The notes beneath the pieces were generated by a model that saw nothing but the letters and a program-made list of their open reading frames with translations, was not told where the DNA came from and did no database searches. The position numbers and the translations under genes were made by a program. From Prevotellaceae bacterium KH2P17 (GTDB taxonomy: Bacteria > Bacteroidota > Bacteroidia > Bacteroidales > Bacteroidaceae), in the NCBI GenBank assembly GCA_900199655.1, contig FZRE01000001.1, forward strand, positions 124,001 through 188,000: a stretch of DNA of 64,000 nt. Reading direction: 5' to 3'. Shown one piece after another: positions 56,893-64,000 of this stretch; the stretch's first letter is position 1; each line of letters begins with the position of its first letter.

Positions 56893-58548
56893 TTACAAAG
56901 GTCGTTGCGGTCGTTGCCCTGCTATCTTGAGGAGCTTGGCATCATGGTTATAGCGTATCTTGCAGGTGTTGTCGAATATCATCGTTGCTCCCTTTGTTAC
57001 GGTGTACGGTTCCCAGTCGGGAAGCTTCTCGGCAGCCGGTTTTCCGGTCTTGGCAAAGTTCACCCAAGCCTGGCTCATTTTCCCGGCAAGCGCCCGGGCG
57101 GCGTCTCCGTTGCCCGTCATGCCGGCCTGCAGGGCCGTGTTGTTGAATACAAAAGGTATCTCCATGCAATGAACGGCGCGCCAGATGCCATTCATGGCTG
57201 GCGACTGCCACGTGAAGAGATACAGGTACACGGGTGCTCCGTGCTGTGCGTTCCGCAGTCGTGCCTGTTCAACAGCCATGGAGCGGAACCGCAGGTCGGT
57301 ATCAACCAAATCGTTGGGCGCCTTGTATTCGGGATAGACAGCACGGAAGGCAGCCACGTACTCGTCTGCAAGCGAGCCGTAAAGCTGCTGCACCTGCTTC
57401 ATGGCAGCTTCTTCCGAAAGGTTGCGCAGTGCCGGAACATAGGCGCTGGCACAGAACTCATTCAGAGTTGTTCCTATAATAAGAGGTACATGCTTGTTAA
57501 GAGCTTGAGAACCGGAAGCCGATGGATGCTGGGGCAGAACATCGCCGTCTACGACCGGAGCCCACCCGAAGATAAAGCCGTTCCAGCCTTCTTTCAGTGC
57601 GCGTTCCCGTTCTTCGGCGATTGCCTCCTGGCCAGCAGCGAGCAGTTTGTCATAAGGTATGTCGGCAATCTTGTCTATCGAAGAGGCATCAAGACCAAGT
57701 CTCTTTACGACATTGGTGCCGATACGGCGTGAGTATTGTTGCTCCATGCACTTTAATTGAGAACCACTTTGGATAATGGCTTTGTGGAACAGCCCCTTGG
57801 CTTGGGGCGTGGAGAGCAGCGTGGACACCTTACCGCCACCGCCGGACTGCCCGAAGATGATTACATTATCGGGGTTGCCGCCAAACTCCCGGACGTTTTC
57901 TTTAATCCATTTGAGTGCTTCCACGATGTCGAGCAGGCCGGCATTGCCCGATTTGCTGTACTTCTCGCCAAAGGCAGAAAGGTCGAGAAAGCCCAGTACA
58001 TTGAGCCGGTGATTGATGGAGATAACCACCACGTCACCTCTCTTGGCCAGATTCGTGCCATCGTACGACGGCAACTCCTGGCCCGAACCGGCTGCAAAGC
58101 CACCTCCATGAAGCCATACCATGACAGGGAGTTTCTTGTTCTTGCCCGGTTCCTTGGTCCAGATGTTGAGGCGAAGGCAGTCTTCCGTCTGGAAGCCATC
58201 GTCCCAGTTGAAGGCAAAAGCAGCCTCGTCGTTCTGCCAGCCGGTGCGTACTTCCTGCGGACAAGTAGGCCCGTATGCGCGGCAACTGCGGATACCCGTC
58301 CAAGCATCGGGTGCCGTGGGAGGCATGAAACGTGCCGCCTTGGCATAGGGCACACCTTTAAATACAGTGACGCCTGCCGTTTGGTATCCGGCAATTTTGC
58401 CCTGCTTTACAGACGCAATAATGCTTGTTGAGTCGGCAATAACTTCGTTCGTATTTTCTGTAGATGCCTCTCCCGCCTTTGGGAGATTGCCACAAGCGCA
58501 CATGCTGCCGGCAGTGGCGGCAATGGCAAAGAGTAGTTTGACGTTCAT
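56893..58548 (-). CDS. Type-B carboxylesterase lipoprotein
   Basis: A 551-residue protein with a lipobox (SMCAC near residue 19). It is a cholinesterase-like alpha/beta hydrolase: GVPYAKAARFMPP, EDCLRLNIWTKE (the type-B signature), WLHGGGFAAGSG (oxyanion hole), FGQSGGGGKVSTLL (nucleophile serine) and VHCMEIPFVF (catalytic histidine region). It would hydrolyse esters on the imported or surface-bound glycan, for example acetyl or feruloyl groups. It starts about 280 bases from the divergent regulator. A TAACTTTG box (minus strand, 58577-58584) lies 29 bases upstream. Confidence 0.92.
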   Translation of the reverse strand: MNVKLLFAIAATAGSMCACGNLPKAGEASTENTNEVIADSTSIIASVKQGKIAGYQTAGVTVFKGVPYAKAARFMPPTAPDAWTGIRSCRAYGPTCPQEVRTGWQNDEAAFAFNWDDGFQTEDCLRLNIWTKEPGKNKKLPVMVWLHGGGFAAGSGQELPSYDGTNLAKRGDVVVISINHRLNVLGFLDLSAFGEKYSKSGNAGLLDIVEALKWIKENVREFGGNPDNVIIFGQSGGGGKVSTLLSTPQAKGLFHKAIIQSGSQLKCMEQQYSRRIGTNVVKRLGLDASSIDKIADIPYDKLLAAGQEAIAEERERALKEGWNGFIFGWAPVVDGDVLPQHPSASGSQALNKHVPLIIGTTLNEFCASAYVPALRNLSEEAAMKQVQQLYGSLADEYVAAFRAVYPEYKAPNDLVDTDLRFRSMAVEQARLRNAQHGAPVYLYLFTWQSPAMNGIWRAVHCMEIPFVFNNTALQAGMTGNGDAARALAGKMSQAWVNFAKTGKPAAEKLPDWEPYTVTKGATMIFDNTCKIRYNHDAKLLKIAGQRPQRPL

Positions 58549-58576
58549 CGGCAGTAAGGTTATAAATTGTTTGCTG

Positions 58577-58584
58577 CAAAGTTA
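58577..58584 (-). promoter_or_regulatory. -7 element of the carboxylesterase-susCD transcript
   Basis: The minus strand reads TAACTTTG. No -33 TTTG is found at normal distance. This is the likely target promoter of the divergent hybrid regulator. Confidence 0.5.
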
Positions 58585-58702
58585 GGATGTTTACACTTAA
58601 CAGACTTTCACGCAAATACGTTAATGTTTAGTTTTCGTTCAAACCTATTTTAGTGCGTGTGCATTTTTTTTATATTCCGTACAAAATGTTAACGGAAAGC
58701 AT

Positions 58703-58731
58703 TTTGCATCCAGAAAATATTCCTATCTTTG
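58703..58731 (+). promoter_or_regulatory. Promoter of the hybrid two-component regulator
   Basis: TTTG (58703-58706) and TATCTTTG (58724-58731) are 17 bases apart, a little short. Transcription would start near 58738, which excludes the furthest-upstream in-frame start at 58729 and supports the later ATG. Confidence 0.55.
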
Positions 58732-58827
58732 TCACTGAAGACAAGAGAAAACCGGAGCATGGAGACGAGAAACTTCAGGGAGCCCGTTTGCAAAGTCTTT
58801 GTGATAACCGAAATAAAACGAAGTGAC

Positions 58828-61800
58828 ATGAAAACAAATAAGCTGATACTATTTGAAAAGCTAATGCCTGTTATCTTGCTTCTCGCTCTGGTGGCCTGTG
58901 GAGAGAAGCGCATACCGAACGAAGAGGTGAAACGTAACCCCGTGATATCCGAAAATATATCCAACCATCATATCAACGCCTTTGCCGAAGACGGCAAAGG
59001 ATATATGTGGATAGCCACTTTCCGCGGACTTAACAAGTTCGACGGCCACCAATACCAGCAGTACTTTTGCAATGACGACAGCATGGGATTGCCCGACAAC
59101 CAGGTGCGCGACCTGCTCATTGACGACCAGGGGCAGATGTGGGTGGCGTGTCTGAACGGTGTGTGCCAGCGTACGGACCAGGACAACTTCATTCGCATAC
59201 CCTTCAAACAATCAGGAGGCAGCTGCAACAACCTGGCACAGGACAGCCACGGTCGTATCTTTGTTTGCAACTCGCAGAGCGTGATGATGTTCGACAAGGA
59301 TAGTAAATGCTTCGAAACTGTTATCAACTCGTCTCAGGCTCCGGGCACTTACCAGCGGCTCATCATTGACCGAAACGACAATCTCTGGCTCACCACCGAC
59401 AGCGGATTCTACGGTTTCAACAGCAGTTTCAGCAAAATAGCCCACGAGAACTACGTTTCCTACAACTCCGACTCTAACGTACATTACCAGGACGAAGACG
59501 GTTTGCTGTGGCTCTGTCTGGAAACCGGGCTGGCCGTTTACAACACCCGCACCCTGCAACCCGCACCGTTGCCGGAGGCCATAGCCGCCAATGCCGAACT
59601 TACCGGCAACAAGACGCTCTGCATTTACCCCTACGATGCCAACAGCCTGTTGATATCTTCGGCTACGGGCAGGCTGTACTTATACGACAAAAGGAAGCAT
59701 ACGCTCTCGGGCCACGGCAGTCCCGATTTTCCTGTCAGGAAGCAAGCGTTCTGGCCAACCTGTATTTTTCGCGACTCACGGAACAACATCTGGATGGGTT
59801 CTACAGATGAGGGGTACATCGTGAACTATCGGGACCACAAGCTCTTCAACAACAACAGTCATCTGCAAGAATTCATCGGCAGCCAGCCTGTGCTGTCACT
59901 TGCCACCGACCAGAAGCAATCGCTCTGGGTGCTGGCCAAGCACAGCGGGCTGCTGCACTACGACCTGCTGGCCAAGAAGGTTACTCCCGTGAGCCTGACC
60001 TATCCCAAAGGAGCCAGCCCTTATTTTCTTTTTGCCGACCGGCAGAACCACTTGTGGATAACAACCGACAAAGGCGTGCTGGAGTGCGAGGCCAACGGCA
60101 GCGCGCTCTCCATAGCTCGGGAGTATCCGGGACAGCTGCAACTCGACATGACACAGGACGGTGAGGGCAACGTCTGGAGCTCCGGCGTAGGCCGCACGGT
60201 AACGAGATACAACCGCCAAACGTTGGCTGCCGACCGCAAGGCGGTAGGGCAGAGCCTCTTCTCGCCCAGCATTCTGACCTTGAAGGATGGCCGCATCCTG
60301 GTGGCAGGCTTCATGAGCTACATCAAAGCCATCCGCCCTGCAGGCATGGAGGTAACTGATTTCGCCTTCAGCGAGGACGACATGAAGGCCTGCTTCCGCC
60401 GTAATATCTTCATTCCAACCGACTTATACCAGGACATGAGCGGCCTGGTGTGGATTGGAACCGACAGTAACGGACTGCTGCGCTACAATCTCAAGACCCG
60501 GAAGCTGGAGAGCATCAGCGGCATATCGTGTTCCGACGTGGCAGCCATCATAGAAGACAATCAGGGAAACCTCTGGGTGAGCACCATGTACGGCCTTAAC
60601 AGGTACGACCGAACGGTAAACAAAGTGACCCAGTTCTTTACTTCCGACGGTATTGGAGGCAACCAGTTCTACGACCGCGCCGTCTGTCGTCTGCCCGACG
60701 GGACGCTTGTCTTCGGCGGCACGCACGGCATCACCACCTTCAACCCCATCGACATTACCACGCGCCGCAGTCTTCCGCTGTATTTCTCAACCCTGAAAGT
60801 GCACAACGAGCAGGTGCATGCGTACGACGGCAACTGCATAGACAAGAGCATGGAAAACAACCCCGACATCAGGCTTAAACACTGGCAGAACAGCTTCTCC
60901 ATCTCTTACGCCGCCATAGACTACAGCGAATTCGAGCGCGTACATTACTTCTACATGATGGAAGGCATCGACCGCCTGTGGAACGACGCCGGAACCAGCC
61001 ACGAGGCCTCGTACGCCAACCTGCCCGCCGGCCATTACACGTTCCGCGTAAAGGTAGCCAACAACGACACGGAGAAGCCCATCGCCGAGAATTCCATTGA
61101 AATATACGTAGCTCCGGCACCGTTCAACTCGTGGTGGGCATGGTTCATCTACATCGCCCTGGCTGCCGTTGCGCTGCACTTCGTGGTCAAGATACGCCGC
61201 CGCATAGAGACCGACAAGATGACTGTACAGCGCGAAAAAATGGAGAAAGAGCAGGAACAGCGCATCAACAAGATGAACATGAGCTTCTTTGCCAATATCT
61301 CGCACGAGTTCCGAACGCCGCTCACCATGATTTCGGGTCCCGTTAACATGCTGGCCGAAAGTACCAACCTGAAGGCTGCCGACCGCAACCTGCTGTTCAT
61401 TGTGCAGCGCAGCATCCAGCGCATGCTCCGACTCGTCAACCAGGTCATGGACTTCAGCAAACTTGAACAGGACGCCTTGAAGCTGAACGTGAAGCGGATG
61501 GACGTCGTGGCCGAGATGAACAACATCTGCGACATCTTCCTCTTCAACGCCCGCGAAAAGGGAATAGACATGCAGACCCACGGACTGGAGGACAGTCTGC
61601 TTATCTGGGTAGATGCCGATAAGCTCGACAAGATAGTCAGCAATCTGCTTTCCAATGCCTTGAAGTTCACTCCGCAGGGAGGCCGTATCGACGTTTCGCT
61701 CGATACCGACGGCGGCAACGTCAAGATTACCGTTGCCGATACGGGCAAAGGCATACCCGAGGAAGAACTGGAAAACATCTTCAAACGCTTCTATCAGCTT

Positions 61801-62805
61801 AACGACCAAACTACCGGAATACTCAACTGGGGCACAGGAATAGGGCTCTATTACGCCCGCAAACTGGCCCAGCTGCACCACGGAACGCTCACGGCAGCCA
61901 ACCGCGAGAATGGGCAAGGCGCCGTGTTCACGCTCAGGTTCCCCGTTGCTGATGATGCCTATACCGCCTCCGAACGTGCCATGCCGTCAGCATTGCAGGA
62001 AGTGCGTTACCCCATTGACAGCAAAGGCCCCGTTGTAACGAGCGAACCCGGCAACGAGAAGCCACGGATACTTGTCGTAGACGATGATGCCGACGTGGTG
62101 AACTACTTGCAGACCCTGCTCACTCCTTATTATCATGTCATCTACCGGTTCGATGCAGAGAGCGCCCTCAAGGCTATGGGCGAAGAGGAACCTAACCTCG
62201 TGCTGAGCGATGTGGTGATGCCGGGCATGAACGGATACGACTTCTGCAAGAAGGTAAAGGACGACGCACAGCTCTGCCACATCCCTGTGGTGCTGGTAAC
62301 GGCCAAAACCACCGTCGACAACCAGATAGAGGGACTCAACACAGGCGCCGATGCTTACATCACCAAGCCCTTTGACCCCAAGCTGCTGCTGGCTGTCATC
62401 AATTCACAGTTGAAGAACCGGGACAAGATACACAGGCTGCTCAGCAAGTCGACCCAAACCGACGAGGCCGTGGCTGAGGTGCTGGCTCCGCAGGACCAGC
62501 ACTTCATGAAGGAACTGTACAAGGTCATGGAGACCGAACTCTCTAACTCCGAAATAGACATAACGCGCGTTACGGAAATGATGCACATGTCGCGCACCAA
62601 GTTCTATTATAAGATGAAAGGTCTTACGGGCGAGAAGCCGGCCGCCTTCTTCCGTACTTACAAGCTCAACCGGGCTGCCGAACTGCTGCGCGAAGGCTCC
62701 TATACCGTGTCCGAAATATCCGACATGACGGGCTTCAGCTCCCTTTCCTATTTCTCCACTGCCTTTAAAAAGCAGTTCGGGGTAACGCCCAGCGAGTTCA
62801 AGTAA
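58828..62805 (+). CDS. Hybrid two-component system regulator (HTCS) of the large PUL
   Basis: About 1325 residues. The N-terminus MKTNKLILF is followed by a hydrophobic run ending LALVACGEK, which looks like a lipobox with Cys24. Two seven-bladed reg_prop propellers (repeats such as GKGYMWIATFRGLNKFDG and LVWIGTDSNGLLRYN) fill residues about 40-670. A Y_Y_Y domain and one membrane helix (FIYIALAAVALHFVV, about 770-790) follow. Then come the histidine kinase (NISHEFRTPLTM, His826; NLLSNALKFT; ADTGKGIP), a receiver domain (DVVMPGMNG, Asp1128) and an AraC-type DNA-binding domain at the end. It senses a saccharide in the periplasm and activates the divergent PUL. An ATG at 58759 is an alternative start. 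Confidence 0.95.
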   Translation: MKTNKLILFEKLMPVILLLALVACGEKRIPNEEVKRNPVISENISNHHINAFAEDGKGYMWIATFRGLNKFDGHQYQQYFCNDDSMGLPDNQVRDLLIDDQGQMWVACLNGVCQRTDQDNFIRIPFKQSGGSCNNLAQDSHGRIFVCNSQSVMMFDKDSKCFETVINSSQAPGTYQRLIIDRNDNLWLTTDSGFYGFNSSFSKIAHENYVSYNSDSNVHYQDEDGLLWLCLETGLAVYNTRTLQPAPLPEAIAANAELTGNKTLCIYPYDANSLLISSATGRLYLYDKRKHTLSGHGSPDFPVRKQAFWPTCIFRDSRNNIWMGSTDEGYIVNYRDHKLFNNNSHLQEFIGSQPVLSLATDQKQSLWVLAKHSGLLHYDLLAKKVTPVSLTYPKGASPYFLFADRQNHLWITTDKGVLECEANGSALSIAREYPGQLQLDMTQDGEGNVWSSGVGRTVTRYNRQTLAADRKAVGQSLFSPSILTLKDGRILVAGFMSYIKAIRPAGMEVTDFAFSEDDMKACFRRNIFIPTDLYQDMSGLVWIGTDSNGLLRYNLKTRKLESISGISCSDVAAIIEDNQGNLWVSTMYGLNRYDRTVNKVTQFFTSDGIGGNQFYDRAVCRLPDGTLVFGGTHGITTFNPIDITTRRSLPLYFSTLKVHNEQVHAYDGNCIDKSMENNPDIRLKHWQNSFSISYAAIDYSEFERVHYFYMMEGIDRLWNDAGTSHEASYANLPAGHYTFRVKVANNDTEKPIAENSIEIYVAPAPFNSWWAWFIYIALAAVALHFVVKIRRRIETDKMTVQREKMEKEQEQRINKMNMSFFANISHEFRTPLTMISGPVNMLAESTNLKAADRNLLFIVQRSIQRMLRLVNQVMDFSKLEQDALKLNVKRMDVVAEMNNICDIFLFNAREKGIDMQTHGLEDSLLIWVDADKLDKIVSNLLSNALKFTPQGGRIDVSLDTDGGNVKITVADTGKGIPEEELENIFKRFYQLNDQTTGILNWGTGIGLYYARKLAQLHHGTLTAANRENGQGAVFTLRFPVADDAYTASERAMPSALQEVRYPIDSKGPVVTSEPGNEKPRILVVDDDADVVNYLQTLLTPYYHVIYRFDAESALKAMGEEEPNLVLSDVVMPGMNGYDFCKKVKDDAQLCHIPVVLVTAKTTVDNQIEGLNTGADAYITKPFDPKLLLAVINSQLKNRDKIHRLLSKSTQTDEAVAEVLAPQDQHFMKELYKVMETELSNSEIDITRVTEMMHMSRTKFYYKMKGLTGEKPAAFFRTYKLNRAAELLREGSYTVSEISDMTGFSSLSYFSTAFKKQFGVTPSEFK

Positions 62806-62898
62806 CGGCAGGGCAGGGGAGCAGCAACTTCCCTGCAGCCCCTCCACATACCGCCATGTACCGGTTCCCTCCTCCGGCTTTTCTTTCCAAGGGGAGGG

Positions 62899-62926
62899 TA
62901 CCGGTTTGCTTCTTCGCAAACCGTTG
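62899..62926 (+). terminator. Possible terminator after the HTCS gene
   Basis: CGGTTTGC pairs perfectly with GCAAACCG around a six-base loop, followed by TTGTTTAC. It lies about 95 bases after the stop codon. Confidence 0.5.
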
Positions 62927-63033
62927 TTTACACACTCTCACTAACAGACAATCCCACAGCAGTGAAAAAAATACTTTGTTACTCTGTCTTAAAAAATAAG
63001 CAACAAATCAGCAGGAAGCTTGCAGCAACGGTT

Positions 63034-63140
63034 CCTCCCCTTAGAAAGGGGAGGTTAGGAGGGGATGATATCTTAAGCTGCATTGCTAATGTATGCCACA
63101 CGGTCATCCCCTCCTCCGCTTCCCCTTTCCAAGGGGAGGA
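63034..63140. repeat. Palindromic CCTCCCCTT repeat (MITE- or REP-like)
   Basis: The left arm (63034-63067) contains CCTCCCCTT-AGA-AAGGGGAGG and AGGAGGGGATGA. The right arm (63104-63140) carries TCATCCCCTCCT and CCCCTTTCCAAGGGGAGG. The arms are mutually inverted, and the 35-base centre is A/T-rich. A solitary half (TTTCCAAGGGGAGGG) occurs at 62884-62898. Confidence 0.7.
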
Positions 63141-63283
63141 TACAAGTTTGCCTTGTAGTTATAGTTTAGCTAAGGGCATTTTGTAATAAAGGGCAGTGCG
63201 GCAGTGCTCTCTCCTTTTAATGAACCAATCTCAAATTGTTTGGTGGTATTTGTGCAGTGCCCGAAGCAAAAGTTTCTTTGTCT

Positions 63284-63677
63284 GTATATTTCATCAAAAA
63301 CGGCCTCGCTCATGACAATTGAACCAGCTGCTCAAACCAGGCGAAATGGTTGTGAACGGCCTCTTGCGAACTCGGAAAAGTTGAAAAAGAAGTCGGTTTC
63401 GCTGCCTTTTGCGCGTTTTTTGCCCGAAAATCGGTTGCTGGAAGCGCATTTCTACGCCTCTGAAGCATGCCTTCAGGCCCCTTGAACGATACCTTCAAGG
63501 CGCTTGAAAGATAGCTTCGGGAAAACCGAAAAACGTAAGGAAAACGCAAGCTCCTCATTATCAGCAGCTTGCGGAAAGTCAGATTTTACTCCTTTTTTGA
63601 CCCTTTCGTGGTGGCGGAAGCAACAAACGGCAGTTTTGGAAGGTGTTTTGTCAAATTATATAAGAGCGAATTTACGC
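63284..63677. repeat. ~390-bp diverged intergenic repeat element, copy B
   Basis: Second copy of the element at 42404-42797, same orientation, with substitutions spread evenly along it. It ends about 150 bases upstream of the purH -7 box. Neither copy shows a transposase frame. Confidence 0.85.
63471..63514. repeat. 22-bp phased TCAAG array (class I, locus 6)
   Basis: Two full units start at 63471 and 63493, with a partial third (CTTCGGGAAAACC). GAAGCATGC lies immediately before. Embedded in copy B of the 390-bp element. Confidence 0.85.
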
Positions 63678-63827
63678 ATCCGGTGCAGCCATTCAGGCAT
63701 CCGGTTCGGGTCTTGCGGGGCTTTATGTTTTTTTACCTTTTGCGGCCGCTCATTCGCCCTTTCCTGCTAATAGGTTTAAAAATAGTTTTTTTCTCTTTAT
63801 TAGTATGGCTCGTTCGCAATAAATTCG

Positions 63828-63835
63828 TAACTTTG
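63828..63835 (+). promoter_or_regulatory. -7 element of purH
   Basis: TAACTTTG matches TAnnTTTG. The -33 position has no clear TTTG. The ATG follows 28 bases later. Confidence 0.55.
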
Positions 63836-63863
63836 CATCCTCTAAATACATAACGCGAAAGAT

Positions 63864-64000
63864 ATGCCTGTAACAAAAGAAATCAAGACTGCGCTTGTTT
63901 CGGTCTTCCACAAGGACGGTCTCGAAGAACTCCTCGCCAAGCTCAATGCGGAGGGAGTAAAGTTCCTGAGTACCGGCGGTACACAGAGTTTTATTGAGTC
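63864..64000 (+). CDS. purH: PurH N-terminus (IMP cyclohydrolase domain), cut by the window edge
   Basis: The first 45 residues (MPVTKEIKTALVSVFHKD then GLEELLAKLNAEGVKFLSTGG) match the MGS-like fold at the start of bifunctional PurH, which closes the purine ring to IMP. The C-terminal AICAR transformylase half lies beyond the window, so it is not known whether this copy is bifunctional. A lone cyclohydrolase would complement the stand-alone transformylase at 18804-19985. Methylglyoxal synthase shares this fold but starts differently. Confidence 0.85.
   Translation, partial: MPVTKEIKTALVSVFHKDGLEELLAKLNAEGVKFLSTGGTQSFIE

Larger units (their letters stand above)
62806..63863. other. Repeat-rich intergenic region before purH, no gene seen
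   Basis: 1058 bases. From left to right: a small hairpin (CGGTTTGC at 62902-62909 with 62916-62923), a palindromic repeat (63034-63140), copy B of the 390-bp element (63284-63677) and the purH promoter. The short open frames here run through the repeats and are not believed to be genes. Confidence 0.7.

Noticed and set aside
60787..61917. 376-codon minus-strand open frame inside the HTCS gene
   Set aside because: It lies opposite the kinase region, whose motifs are intact. The translation has no family features.
63204..63485. Possible protein of about 90 residues across repeat copy B (and its counterpart in copy A)
   Set aside because: Only the last 44 codons are shared between copies. The substitutions do not look protein-conserving, there is no common start, and the frame ends inside the dyad array.

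Overview
The window is a stretch of Bacteroidales chromosome, most probably from Prevotella or a close relative. Three things support this: paired SusC/SusD genes with a hybrid two-component regulator, the Bacteroidetes promoter pattern (TTTG, about 19-20 bases, TAnnTTTG) ahead of several genes, and Bacteroidales-type families such as DUF4831, the PorT-like protein, long LptF/G permeases and the ExbB-ExbD-ExbD-TonB cluster. The species assignment is an inference.

Layout, left to right. Positions 1-9321 hold an FHS-family sugar transporter facing a small SusCD locus whose only enzymes are a PhoA-type alkaline phosphatase and a clan GH-G (trehalase/GH63-like) glycosidase. Positions 9639-22711 are mainly housekeeping: class II aldolase, DUF4831, NAD(P)H-hydrate repair (nnr), an hpt-adk-obg-pgeF-M23 peptidase run, a stand-alone AICAR transformylase, ribosomal protein L19, and a 5'-nucleotidase split into two genes with the C-terminal domain first. 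Positions 22847-25782 carry a complete DpnII-type (GATC) restriction-modification operon, with three GATC sites packed into its upstream region. Next come a PorT-like beta-barrel, a 56-residue ferredoxin, the TPR/PstS-like/TonB/ExbD/ExbD/ExbB energy-transduction operon, aspartate aminotransferase, ribBA, an LptF/G permease, a START-like protein and a tRNA with CAT anticodon. Positions 38649-42332 hold a PAS-LuxR regulator divergent from a small unknown gene and an outer-membrane receptor. Positions 42999-62805 are a large esterase-rich polysaccharide utilisation locus (PUL): CE1-GH3-CE1-GH3-CE1, then SusD, SusC, a type-B carboxylesterase, and a divergent hybrid two-component regulator. The window ends in the start of a second purH.

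How the genes work together. In the large PUL the HTCS regulator would sense a released saccharide in the periplasm and activate SusCD import, while secreted esterases and GH3 enzymes strip ester groups and terminal sugars. The target is plausibly an acetylated or feruloylated plant xylan, which is inference. The ExbB/ExbD/TonB operon could energise the SusC-type receptors.

The least explained structure is in the intergenic DNA. Nine arrays of short dyads or repeats, all with an exact 22-bp period, sit downstream of gene 3' ends. They fall into three sequence classes (six TCAAG-nnn-CTTGA arrays, two GACA-nn-TGTC arrays, one GAGAAACGCAG array). Two of the six TCAAG arrays lie inside a diverged intergenic element of about 390 bp that occurs twice in the window.
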